Source: Vulcanisaeta sp. JCM 16159 (GTDB lineage: Archaea > Thermoproteota > Thermoprotei > Thermoproteales > Thermocladiaceae). From it: a stretch of 64,000 bases of DNA. The stretch spans positions 124,001 to 188,000 of the forward strand of contig NZ_BBDN01000001.1 of the NCBI RefSeq assembly GCF_001316265.1. The letters are read 5' to 3'. Below the pieces are notes generated by a model. That model ran no database searches. It was not told where the DNA came from and worked only from the letters and a program-made list of their open reading frames with translations. Within the stretch, counting starts at the first letter, position 1; each line of letters opens with the position of its first letter. Both the position numbers and the translations under genes were made by a program. Below are positions 41,280 to 51,072 of the stretch, piece after piece.

Positions 41280-41562
41280 TTAGACTCTCTCAAGCACTAT
41301 CTCTATTGCCGCAACGGACCTCTCCTTTCCTCCCTGCCCAGTTACCTTGTCGGTCAGTAGCTTTATGTCACTTATCCTTACCTGGTTTGGTAGGAACCTA
41401 TCCCTTATCATTACTGCCGTTGAGACGGCCCTAGCGATGGCACCGCCCCTGGCCTTTAGTATTACCTTCTTGGCTCCCGCGTTGAAGCTCATTACCGTGG
41501 CTATTACGTAGCTTGTGGTTGGTTTTTTTACCCACTAGTATTGTGGTTTCCTGCGTGCTCAT
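41280..41562 (-). CDS. alba: DNA/RNA-binding protein Alba (frameshifted)
   Basis: Alba chromatin protein of about 93 residues. ILVGKKP then TSYVIATV leads into FNAGAKKVILKARGGAIARAV, the classic RNA/DNA-binding core with its paired lysines, and SIEIVLER-like end. The A7 run (T7 on the plus strand at 41523-41529) should be A6; that one change gives an uninterrupted frame from the ATG at 41562. It is one of the clearest homopolymer errors in the window. Confidence 0.94.
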
Positions 41563-41615
41563 ACCTCTTTCGCCGTATTCGGTACCTCCCCAACCCTTTA
41601 AAAGCTTAATCCTAA

Positions 41616-41976
41616 TTACCTAATCGAAAGCTTTATGGAGTAGCCACCATTCAATTTACTAAGAAGCTCGGCACCATTAATTACGTAACCAAGTACATTA
41701 ATTTGCTCACCTAAGTCAACATTACCCAACGCGATTACTAAACTCCTTTTTTTTAACCCAATAACCAACCTCATATGGCTTTAGGCCAGTCCTCTTACCC
41801 TCACTAACTAAGCCAAGATCTAGTGGTATTAGTATGACTTGGCTATACTTTATCGCATTTGCCCTTGCTGGTAATGACTTACCTAACCTAGCGTATGTCA
41901 GTGGGGATAGGGCTGGCTCCAACCTAACTACAATGTTTCCAAGATCCTTAACCTCGAGGATTAACTCACTCTCCAT
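41616..41976 (-). CDS. Cyclophilin-like-fold protein (frameshifted)
   Basis: Small protein of about 120 residues. Strands MESELILEVKDLGNIVVRL, VILIPLDLGLVSEGKRTGLKP and LGYVINGAELLSKLNGGYSIKLSI suggest a cyclophilin-like (DUF369/TM1367-type) barrel; this family is not known to have isomerase activity. The frame is lost at an A8 run (T8 on the plus strand at 41747-41754); removing one A restores KKRSLVIALGNVDLGEQI and the end at 41616. ATG at 41976 chosen; a GTG at 41988 is possible. Divergent from the arcadin operon. Confidence 0.6.
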
Positions 41977-42019
41977 AATACTATGCACCTTATAATCTCG
42001 TCACAAGAGGCGCAATCTC

Positions 42020-42029
42020 CTTATAAACC
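42020..42029 (+). promoter_or_regulatory. Box A of the crenactin/arcadin operon
   Basis: CTTATAAACC centred about 25 bases before the GTG start of arcadin-1, so the operon transcript is likely leaderless. No inverted repeat is visible around it. Confidence 0.5.
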
Positions 42030-42048
42030 TTATTGCTAATAAACTTAC

Positions 42049-42381
42049 GTGAGCTGTCAGGAGTGTAAGGTTGGCGAGGTAAAGGATGAGGATGACGTTA
42101 TTAGGGAGGGACGTAAATTCATATCATGCATACTGAATAGCCTTAATCTTAAGTTCATAGCCATAGATAATGGGATTAAGTATCAGGCGATGTATTACGT
42201 GGAGACCACAAGCGAGCATTTAAAGGACGCCCTTGATCAAGTGCTCAATTGCCTTAATGGATCCATTAACTCATTGCCGGATAAATTAAGAGATTATTTA
42301 AAGCCCAGGGTTAAGGCGTTTGATGATACGTACGTAATAATGTTTAATAATGAGTTCGTAGCAATAAAGGCGATCTGGTGA
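42049..42381 (+). CDS. Arcadin-1
   Basis: First gene of a five-gene cluster that matches the Arcade locus of Thermoproteales (arcadin-1, crenactin, arcadin-2, -3, -4). Protein of 110 residues with three to four N-terminal Cys (CQEC, ISCIL, LNCL), alternating strands and helices, and the end YVIMFNNEFVAIKAIW. I assign it mainly by position and size; arcadins are poorly conserved. Start GTG at leaderless distance from a box A. It ends 6 bases before crenactin. In Pyrobaculum, arcadins co-occur with crenactin and are linked to cell shape. Confidence 0.65.
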   Translation: MSCQECKVGEVKDEDDVIREGRKFISCILNSLNLKFIAIDNGIKYQAMYYVETTSEHLKDALDQVLNCLNGSINSLPDKLRDYLKPRVKAFDDTYVIMFNNEFVAIKAIW

Positions 42382-42387
42382 TTCGGT

Positions 42388-43698
42388 ATGATTGATGAGA
42401 GTAAGTATAAGCTTAACTACGTGTATGCGGAGGACTTCGGTACTGGGTATTTTAAGTATGGTCCAATATCTCTTAAGGACAGGCCATACATGATTCAAAG
42501 CCGTGGGTTATTCCTTAGGGATTTACCAGAGAGCATTAAGTTACTGGTGCCTAAGGAGGTTCTTGAGAGGGGTGTCGTGGTTGGCGATGACATACCTAAG
42601 TACTTAAGCTCCATTAGGGATGCCATCAGGAACCTGCGTTATCCACTTAAGGATGGCGTTATTAGAAGAGAAGATGAGGATTCCTGGAAGATAATTAAGG
42701 AGCTTGCTAGGTATGGTTTCTCGCAATTCTACCCGGACTTTATTAAGAGACCTGATTTTAGGGGTCTCTTCCTTGTCGTTGCATTATCGGCATTGGCGCC
42801 TGACTACATGAGGGATAGGATGATTGAGGTTCATAAGGAGATCGATGAGGAGTTTGACGGTAAATTACTCCAGGCGGTGACCATAATTGATCAACCCTTT
42901 GCCGTTGCAATCGCCGAAAAGGCGGTGACTTGCACTGTTATTGAGGCTGGGCATGGCAATATACAACTCGTGCCGATTAGCTATGGGCCGATTAGGGAGG
43001 GAATCGTGGCACTTAATAGAGGTGGTGCGGAGGCAAATGCGGTTACTAGGGAGGTCCTTAAGGACTCGGGCTATGGTGACTTGGCTAAGGATGATTACGT
43101 GGTTGAAATTGTGAAGAGAGCCGTTGGCCTAGTGCCGAGGAATCTAGACGATGCCATTAAGAGGGCTAGGGAGGATCCCGATAGGTTTGCGGTTAAGGTT
43201 AGGGTTAATCCGCTGGTTGAGGTTGAGTTGAGGGATACTGCATGGATGAGGTTCCTGATTGGCGAGGTTATATTCAATCCAAGGCATGAGGTGTTTACGA
43301 GTTATATTCAGCAGGGTAGGCTCGTAATTGAGGATGCCACGGTTGGTGATATGGTGTTTTATGGCGAGATGGATATTGCTGAGGCATTGATAACGAGTAT
43401 TAGGAAGGTTCCTGTGGAGATTCAGGATAAGATAATGAGCACGATAATACTTAGCGGTGGTGCCTTTAATTGGTCTGTGCCGCCTGGTCTCGAGGATGTG
43501 GCTGTTAATAGCGTGGATAAGATCAGGTTAACGGTATCAGAGAGACTTCCAGACCTAGCTAATAAGTTAAGTATCAGTATCGTTAAGGATCCGCAATTCA
43601 GTGTTTGGAAGGGGGCCATTATATACGGCTATGCACTGCCCAGTAACGTGAAGTGGAATGAGAGGACTAAGGAGGGTTGGTATTACCTTCATCAATAG
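42388..43698 (+). CDS. Crenactin (archaeal actin homologue)
   Basis: Actin-superfamily ATPase of 436 residues, close to the about 430 of Pyrobaculum crenactin, which forms actin-like double-helical filaments. Recognisable elements: phosphate-1 region YAEDFGTGYFKYGP, an internal VTIIDQPFAVAIAEK followed by phosphate-2 TVIEAGHGNIQLVPI, and the adenosine-binding region IILSGGAFNW near residue 355, with the last segment FSVWKGAIIYGY matching the actin C-terminal WxGG-like helix (WKGA). The frame is intact. It is flanked by arcadins, which strongly supports the call over Hsp70 or ParM. Confidence 0.87.
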   Translation: MIDESKYKLNYVYAEDFGTGYFKYGPISLKDRPYMIQSRGLFLRDLPESIKLLVPKEVLERGVVVGDDIPKYLSSIRDAIRNLRYPLKDGVIRREDEDSWKIIKELARYGFSQFYPDFIKRPDFRGLFLVVALSALAPDYMRDRMIEVHKEIDEEFDGKLLQAVTIIDQPFAVAIAEKAVTCTVIEAGHGNIQLVPISYGPIREGIVALNRGGAEANAVTREVLKDSGYGDLAKDDYVVEIVKRAVGLVPRNLDDAIKRAREDPDRFAVKVRVNPLVEVELRDTAWMRFLIGEVIFNPRHEVFTSYIQQGRLVIEDATVGDMVFYGEMDIAEALITSIRKVPVEIQDKIMSTIILSGGAFNWSVPPGLEDVAVNSVDKIRLTVSERLPDLANKLSISIVKDPQFSVWKGAIIYGYALPSNVKWNERTKEGWYYLHQ

Positions 43699-43769
43699 GC
43701 CCTTTCATTCTAATCCTATGATTCAATTAGGTTAAAAAGTGAGTTGTTAATTAGTAATGTGTAGGTGTA

Positions 43770-44455
43770 ATGAGTATTGAGATTGCAAGGAAGCTTCTTG
43801 AGGAGTGGCTATTGCAGAGGGGTTTCAGGGTAGTGGATAAATTGAGTGAGAGGGAGGTCGTGCTCATGGAGGGTAATAACACGGTCTACCTCAGAATATC
43901 GACCGAGGAGTTCCCAACGGAGTCCTACATAATTGATGAGCTTAGTAATGTCATGAGAAATAGGTTTAATTACAATAAGGCGTATATAGCGTTTCCACAG
44001 AGCGCCAGGGGATTAATCAATGGTAAACTATTCAGGAGTAACAGGGTTGGCGTTTATATTTATGACCTATCATCAAGTGATCCTGAAAGAGCCGTGGAGG
44101 AGTTAATACCGAGCATACCAATACAGCTACAGCAGGGTATTGATGAAAGTATTAAGAAGAGAATTGATGATCTCGAGAAGGCGATTAATGACGTGAGGAG
44201 TTCCTTATCGGGCATCAACATTCAGCATTGGCCAAGGACATTAATGAGTTGAGGAATAGGGTGATGAGGATTGAACAAACAATTAATGAATTAATTGAAC
44301 GCCTCAATAGGCTCGAGAGTGTTGGACCGCAAGGCACAAGAACGTCTAATACCGCTGCGCGGGAGGGCTCGACAATTAGTAATGAGTTACCTGACTTCCT
44401 CAGTAACAATCCATGGATTGAGGTGTTGAGGAGGAGGGGTGGTGGGAATGGGTGA
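43770..44455 (+). CDS. Arcadin-2 (crenactin-binding, frameshifted)
   Basis: Protein of about 228 residues with an N-terminal mixed domain, a coiled coil (ESIKKRIDDLEKAINDVRSSL, then ELRNRVMRIEQTINELIERLNRLES) and a disordered linker leading to a C-terminal amphipathic motif FLSNNPWIEVLRRRG. In Pyrobaculum, the C-terminal helix of arcadin-2 binds the groove of crenactin and depolymerises filaments; the motif here fits that role by position. Frame lost near 44,220-44,230. It lies about 70 bases after crenactin. Confidence 0.7.
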
Positions 44456-44624
44456 GCTTGATGAATTAATAATTAGGTTCCTGAGGGAGAGGCTCGGGCA
44501 GGATGCTGAATTGGCTATTAAGCTTTACATGGCTTATAAGGAGGGTGGTAGGAGGGGCGTTATTAAGGCGATTAATGAGGAGTTGAGTAAGGTTGGCGTT
44601 GAGGTGGGTGAGGGTGAAGGTTAG
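44448..44624 (+). CDS. Arcadin-3
   Basis: Small helical protein of 58 residues, MGELDELIIRFLRERLG at its start and GVEVGEGEG at its end. Overlaps arcadin-2 by a few bases and arcadin-4 by about 10. Assigned to arcadin-3 by its place and size in the cluster; there is no motif. An earlier in-frame start (44439) is less likely because the ATG at 44448 follows GGTGG. Confidence 0.6.
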   Translation: MGELDELIIRFLRERLGQDAELAIKLYMAYKEGGRRGVIKAINEELSKVGVEVGEGEG

Positions 44625-47077
44625 GATTAATGAGTTAATCATTAGGGACTTCAGGGGGTTTAGAGGTGAGCATAGGGTTGTTTTTAATGACGGTATTAAT
44701 ATAATTCATGGACCCGTTGGATCTGGCAAGACAAGTATTGTTCAGGCGATTGAGTATGCGCTCTATGGAACCCAGTTGGAGGTTAAGGAGAGGGTTTCGA
44801 AGTTGGTTGACCTAATAAATGAGGATTCGAATTCCTCACTTGTTAGGCTAGTGCTTACTGGTGGTATCGAGATTGTTAGGGAGCTTAAGAGGTCTGGTGA
44901 AACTGCGAGGGAGAGCCCTACTGCCATAATTGACGGCACTAGGTATAAGGGCGATGATGTCAATCCTAGGGTCATAGAATTCCTGGGTGTTGATGATGAT
45001 GACTTTGAGAGGCTTGTGCTAGTTACGCATAGGACCCTTGAGGCGCTAGTCTATGGTAATATCACGAAGAGGAGTTTATTCATTGATAAGTTGTTTGGGC
45101 TTGAGGCGCTTGATAATTTAAATAAGTCGTTGCCCATGTCTCAGCTTGAGGAATTGATTAATAGGCTTAGGCAGAGACTTGCCAGTGTTAAGGAGCTCCC
45201 TGAAATAATTGTTAAGTATGGCTCCATCGAGAGGGCGCGGGAGAAGGTTAATGAGCTTAGGGAGGAAATTGATAGGTTGAGGAAGGAGGAGGAGGAACTC
45301 GGTAATGCCTACAATGACTTATTGAGAAAGAGGGAGGAAATACTGAAGAACTTCAGGGGTGTTGAGGAGGTATACAGTAATTATATCGCTACTAGGATTA
45401 GGAGGGAGGGCCTTGAGCAGGAGCTTGAGAGGGCGGGCATTAAGGAGGTTAATGAGACGAGCATTAGGCTTAGGCTTGAGGAACTTAGGGATTCATTGGT
45501 TGAGAAGCTTGAGGAGTACGCACTTGTTAATGAGGCTGATGAGGTTAGTAAGTTAGTGATAACTAATGATAACCTGGCTGAGGCTGCGAGAATATATACA
45601 AAGCCTTTGAGGGACTCATTAAACTTAAGGATAAGCTGGTTGAGGATAGGGAGTACCTTAGTAATGTTCGTAATGACCTCGAGATCCAGGTCGAGTCACT
45701 GAAGGCATCACTTAAGGAGTTGGAGGCGAGACTTTCCCAGGAGGAGCCCAGGGTTAGGGAGTATAGGGCGTTGGTTGATAAGTATGGTGAGCCAATTAAG
45801 GTTAGGAAGGACATTGAGGAATTGAAGAGTAGGCTTGAGAAGCTTAGTTCCGAGGAGAGCTTTAGGGTATCATTACTAAACGTTTTACAATACATACTGA
45901 GTAATCATGAGGGGAGGTGCCCTGTCTGTAATAGGCCGTTGAGTGAGGAGGATTATGAAAAAATTAAGAGGAGGATTGAGGAGTTATCGAGGAGTCGTAT
46001 TGACGAAAATGAGGAGATGAGGAATAAACTGAATGAGCTGGAGAAGGCCTTAACTAATATGGAGACCTTGTTGCCCATAGTTAATGATTACGAGACCACC
46101 GTTGAACGTGCACGTGATGTTAGGTCTAGGTTTGAGGCTGTGGTCTCGAAGCTTGAGACTATTGAGAAGTCCATTAGGGATATTGATAGGAGAATTCAGG
46201 TACTTACGAGGTTTATTGACGAGTTTAGGGCTGAAATTGACGATGTTGACAGGGCAATTTCATACCTAAGGAAGTATAGGGAACTTAATTCCCTGAAGCA
46301 GCAGGAGGAGGAGTTTAGGCAACAACTCAGTGGTCTTGGTGTTGATACGAGGGCTGTAACGAGTATTGAAGACCAAATTAGGTATATTGATGAGAGGTTG
46401 ACCCAGGTTAGGGCTAGGTTAAGTGATGACTCGGCGGAGCTAAGTAGGCTTGAGCTTGCACTGTCAAGTCTTGGCTTCGATAAGGAGGACCCCTCAGTGC
46501 TCAGGAGGAGACTTGACTTCCTTGAGGAATTCTACAACAGGTTGGTCAGGATTAGGCTGGTATTAGGGAGGTCCAGGCCAGGGTTAGGGATGAAATGATT
46601 AGGATTGTTAGGGACAACGTTGGCTCAATATTCAAGCTACTATACCCATACAATGACCTTGAGGGTGCGGGTATTGAGGTTACGGTTAGGGATAGGGGTG
46701 TTGTCGGAGTAGTCAGCGAATACACACTCTATGCGATTAGGCCTGGCGGTAGGAAGGTTACAATATCCAGGTTAAGCGATGGACAGAGGCTGACGATAGC
46801 CCTCTCATTCCTGCTAAGTGTCTATAGGGCCACTAACCACAATGTTGACTTCCTACTAATGGATGAACCAATACCCTACGTTGACGTGAACATTAGGAGG
46901 GCCTTTGCGGCATTATTAACTAGGTTCATTAATGAGGGCTTGGTTGGTCAGGTAATAATCACGACTCAATCAGAGGATTTGGTTAATGACATAGTGAAAG
47001 CAGCCAAGGAGGCTAATGTTAAGTATAGTGTTATTAGGCTTGTTAAGGAGGGTAATGAGAGGAGGATTGTCCAGTGA
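44614..47077 (+). CDS. Arcadin-4, Rad50/SMC-like ATPase (frameshifted)
   Basis: Rad50-like ABC ATPase of about 820 residues. Walker A is HGPVGSGKTS (about residues 32-41). Two long coiled-coil arms surround a zinc-hook CPVC (near residue 436). The C-terminal half has the signature SRLSDGQRLTIALSFLL and Walker B VDFLLMDEP, with a D-loop PYVDV. Frame changes lie near 45,600-45,620 and 46,560-46,590. GTG at 44614 chosen: it places the first strand MKVRINELIIRDFRG at the N-terminus as in Rad50. Arcadin-4 is the largest arcadin, and no mre11 is next to it, which separates it from repair Rad50. Confidence 0.8.
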
Positions 47078-47139
47078 ACCAATTAATTATGATTTGTAAG
47101 TAAATAGTTTTATTAAGGACTTTATGCCGAATACCTACG

Positions 47140-48007
47140 ATGGAGGGAATATTCGTAGCCTTGGCAATACCCTTTAAAAACGGTAAATTGGATGAGGAGT
47201 CTCTTGCGAGGCACGTTGACTCACTAACGAAGGCTGGCGTTGATGGTTTTTACCCATTTGGTACGACTAGCCAGGGACCATACCTAACGCTTGAGGAGAG
47301 GAGGGAGGCCTTGGAGGTTATTTCAAGGAATACGAATAAGCAATTGATGGTTCATGTCTTCTCATTTGATTGGCAGGACGTTGTGGAGACGGTGAGGCTT
47401 GCCGAGAGGTATGGTGCGGTGGCTATCTCGTCAATACCACCAATCTATTATAGGCCAGATTATGAAACGCTGAAGAGGTACTACGAGAAGCTGTCCCAGT
47501 TAACGAAGTTACCAATATTCATCTACAACATACCGCAGAACACGGGCTTCAACGTAACTCCTGACTTAATAGCGAAATTATTAAGCGATGGCGTCAGAAT
47601 AGCCGGTGTTAAGGATAGTACTGGCGATATAACGCAGATAATGGACCACGTTAGGCTAGGCATAACTGTGCTCAATGGCGCAGACTCCACAATACTGCCG
47701 GCGCTCATGGTTGGGGCAAAGGGTTGTATCTCGGCGATGGCCAACGTGCTTCCGGAGGTCATGAGAGAAATGTTCAACGATTTCAGGGCCGGTAGCTTCA
47801 GTCGGCCATGGAGAAGCAGGACCTAATAGCCAGGGTTAGGGAGTTGATCAAGGAATACCCAGGCGTTGATGGTTATTACAAGCTAGTCCACTTACTACGT
47901 TATGACTTTGGAACCGTTAAGGAACCATACCTAAGGCCACTGAGCGCTCAGAGGTGCAGAGGCTTAGGGATGGATTAATAAGGTTGGGACTAAAGCCCAG
48001 GGTGTAA
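47140..48007 (+). CDS. KDG/dihydrodipicolinate-type aldolase (frameshifted)
   Basis: TIM-barrel class I aldolase of the DapA/KDG aldolase family, about 290 residues. VALAIPFKNGKLDEESL, YPFGTTSQGPYL (substrate-carboxylate binding), IYNIPQNTG (active-site Tyr) and AGVKDSTGD (Schiff-base Lys) are clear. Two one-base losses, near 47,805-47,815 and 47,957, break the 3' end; repaired, it ends VQRLRDGLIRLGLKPRV. In crenarchaea such enzymes often work in the branched Entner-Doudoroff pathway as KDG/KDPG aldolase, which is plausible here; DapA function cannot be excluded. Confidence 0.82.
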
Positions 48008-48040
48008 TGCCATTAAATTTTAAATATTCATTCAATTCGG

Positions 48041-48077
48041 CTCGACTATCTTTTAAGAACACCCGAAGTAAAAACTT
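48041..48077 (+). promoter_or_regulatory. Promoter region shared with the paralogue (copy 1)
   Basis: CTCGACTATCTTTTAAGAAC followed by a CCC...AAGTAAAAA segment closely matches the region at 57865-57900, including the box A TTTTAAG and the following GAACA. It lies about 50 bases upstream of the ATG at 48103, giving a short untranslated leader in both copies. Confidence 0.5.
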
Positions 48078-48102
48078 GGTGATTAATGATTATTTGATGT
48101 CC

Positions 48103-49885
48103 ATGGGTATCAATAGGAGGGGTATTGCAATATCAGTGCTGGCTATATCAATTACTGCCATTATCATACTCATTGCATTGAATACATTTGCTCAGTCGCT
48201 GAACCCCAAGCCAATACTAATGATCAGTACTAATGCATACCAGGTTTACTACTATAATGCAACAGCAAGGAAACCAATACTTATAGTACATGGATACTTA
48301 AGCAATAATCCAGCGCCATTAACCGTAAGCCTATTCGCCCTAGGTGAAGGGCACATTTATACAATAGGTTATTACTATGGAGTCGGCTCAGTAAACATAA
48401 GCCTAACGTCAAAGCCAATAATGGACATTGCCAGGGAGACCGTGAAAGATCTCGTCTTAAATGGGAATTCACCAAATGTGGTATGGCCATCTCTGCTTGC
48501 ATTCATTACGTACTTTAATAAGTCCACAAACGAGACCAGAACTGTAGTAGTGACAATTCCGTATAGCCCAATCTGGATAATAAATAATGAATCAATAGTA
48601 ATAAACCTATATGTAGACTTCAGCAGGGTAAAGCCAATAAAGGTTGACTATAGCTATGGCACTATAAATACCACTTTATCAATAATGAAATCCTCGGTTG
48701 ACCCATACGGCTTCGTGGGACCATATAACTGCCTCGGAAGTACTAATGTACTGAATGCCGCTCCACCACCAACATATGCCGGTACAGGAATTATTTATTG
48801 GGAACCACGTGCCTGCGCTGGATTTAATGGCTCAATACCCATACTGTGGATTGCTTGGGGCAAGGACGCATGGAGTAACAATATTGGCGGCGAAATAGTA
48901 CTGAGTATAGGCGGTTACGCTCAAAAGGCTCTGGCTATATGGAGCTGCTAATGTTCCCGGTTCTGGGCTTGAGGTTGTTGGACCAACACTACAGTTCTCA
49001 AGTAATCTACCTATTTATGGAGGCTATAACGGCTATAACTATGTTGATAATGTCTATGTACATTTCGCATTTTCGTCAAGTTCCTCGTTATCGTACTCAT
49101 ACCCAAACCTTTATTACTATGTCAATAGGGGACCCGACTTCCTTTACCTAGGTATCAATGGCACCCTAGCCTTAATACAGTTCGAAGGCTACTACGTCGA
49201 TCAGAACGGCTATACTCATCCACTTGATGAATATGCTAATGCTACGGCAGTTATCAACCTACTACCAGGTGCCATACATAATAATGTGCTGTGGGTATGG
49301 CCGGACATTGACCTCGGCAATGGCATTGCGAGCTTCATGATGAGCCAGATAGCGCCTAGGTTCAGTTTAATTAGCCCAAGCTATGTTTATGATTATGTCT
49401 TCATTTCGAGGGATAGTAACGGTAATTATCACTATAATGGTTTATGCACGTCAAGCCCCAGTATAACCTGTACATCATCAGGATGCTACCTTTCACTAAG
49501 TGTGGCTGCATCAGCATTCAATCCTAACCCATATGGAGTGGCTGCAGAGGCGGGTTTATTCATGGCTGGTTTAATCCTTGCTTACCCAAGTGTTGGTTCA
49601 AGCGTAGCCGCGATATTTGGCGGTGATCAGTTCCTGGCAGGTCTAGCCACGTCTGTGGCCCTTGGCATAGCTGGTCTCATGGTTCCACCGCCAGGTTCCT
49701 CGTCATTCTTTTACTTCAATACTGTAGTTAACTTAGTCGCTAATTATGGCTCGGCATACTATGTGGCGTTTTACGGAACACCCATGAAGTATAGCTACGG
49801 CTCGGTGAGTAGTGAGGCATTCCCCGTGGGTATAATCATTAATTCGACACAGCCCTACCTAGGGAACATATACTGCAATAAGTAG
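48103..49885 (+). CDS. Secreted/surface protein, paralogue 1 (frameshifted)
   Basis: Exported protein of about 594 residues. N-terminal basic residues and a long hydrophobic helix (GIAISVLAISITAIIILIAL) form a signal anchor or signal peptide. It is beta-rich with Tyr/Ser/Asn-rich stretches, many N-x-S/T sites, and a hydrophobic helical pair near the C-terminus. It is clearly homologous to 57934-59649: shared blocks VSLFA, VWPSL-AFITY, TIPY-P, and the end pattern PY-G-I-CN. Frame lost near 48,940-48,950. The open frame extends upstream to 48007, but the promoter match supports a start at 48103 (or 48097). It might be a cell-surface layer component; no known family. Confidence 0.65.
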
Positions 49886-49977
49886 GGTGTGCATCATGTA
49901 TTGTATCAGTATAACTCCATAATCATTGCATTTTTAGTTTGAAGCGCAATATATCGGATAAAATTAGCTGGTGATTA

Positions 49978-50361
49978 ATGAATACGATGCATAGATTAGG
50001 ATCTACATTAATGATTGCATTCATAATGACTAAAGCCTCAAACATTAGTGTTCGCAACTTAGCTCTGGGTTCACCGGCATTGCCCTTGGATTAGCCGCTT
50101 TAATACCCAATTCTGAGCTTAGATGCATTAAGTACAAAGCCAAATGCGGTAAGCCATAGGCCTGCGATGCATCGATTACTGATAGGTACAAGTTCGTACC
50201 AACACCAGCATTAAAGAATTCAATCCACGTGCTTTTGTATCGTTGATGAAGTTAATGGGGGCAACGGCATACTCGCAATACTAAGTATGGCGCTACCCAT
50301 ACTTAATAAGATCTCAGTAATATATACGTGTAAATACGACAAGGTTATTCAAATTACTTAA
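49978..50361 (+). pseudogene. Degenerate open frame, unknown
   Basis: The 600-base gap between the surface protein and the DUF99 gene has no intact gene. One strand can be read as pieces of a single protein of about 128 residues: ATG at 49978 with MHRLGSTLMIAFIMTKASN, a shift near 50,068 into FTGIALGLAALIPNSEL, an in-frame TAG after KCGKP, then ITDRYKFVPTPALKN, and a second shift near 50,245 into VDEVNGGNGILAILSM and a TAA at 50361. Three lesions in so short a stretch suggests real decay. The product is not recognised. Confidence 0.35.
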
Positions 50362-50485
50362 TGATCAAGGTTGTTAATGAGGATAGTTCCTGTAATTCCA
50401 GGGATCAATGCCTAGTAAGTATTAATTGAATTAATGTGTTAAGTATTATAACTTAAACTATGGGACATTACATGATTAAAGCAGT

Positions 50486-51072
50486 ATGGGTACTGATTCC
50501 CTTGTTAGTAAGTCCGGCGTGAGGGCCCTTGGTATAGCCGAGAGCTTTAGGCTTGACCTTAAGTACTCGATATTGGTTGGTGTTGTCATGAGGAGTGATG
50601 GGATTATTGATGGCGTATCACTTAGTAGGACTACGGTAGGTGGTTTAGACGCTACAGATGCCGTAATAAACCTATACAAGTCATTTAATAGGAATGATAT
50701 TCAGCTGTTGATGATCGATGGCTGTATAATATCTTGGTACAACATAATTGACCTGGAGAGACTAGCGAATGAGTTGGGCCTGCCATAATGTGCCTGACCT
50801 TTGAGGAACCTGGGGGTGATGTCGTAAATGCGCTGAGGAAGTTGTTTCTAAGTGATTCAGACGTGAGGGTGAGGCTTTATGAGAAGTTGGGTAAGCCTAA
50901 GGAAATGCTATTACCCGGTGGTTTGAGGGTTTACGTGAGGTTTACCGGGATTGACTATAGGACGGCTAGGACGATAATTAGGAAGTTTGTTAAGGAGGGT
51001 AAGAGGCCCGAGCCAATTAGAGTCGCAAGGTTGATAGCGAATGCGCTACTTAACTACGTTAGAGTACCTTAA
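50486..51072 (+). CDS. DUF99 family protein (UPF0215, endonuclease dU-like), frameshifted
   Basis: DUF99 protein of about 195 residues. SGVRALGIAESFR, then SILVGVVMRSDGIIDGVSLSRTTVGGLDATDAV, and LLMIDGCIISWYNIIDLERLA are the family blocks. Members have been linked to cleavage at deoxyuridine, which I regard as tentative. A missing base near 50,784 separates LGLP from IMCLTFEEPGGD; the remainder runs to 51072. It overlaps the convergent membrane protein gene by 14 bases. Confidence 0.78.

Noticed and set aside
44614-47077. Repair Rad50 of the Mre11 complex
   Set aside because: No mre11, herA or related gene adjoins it, and it is the last gene of an arcadin-type operon; arcadin-4 is known to be Rad50-like.
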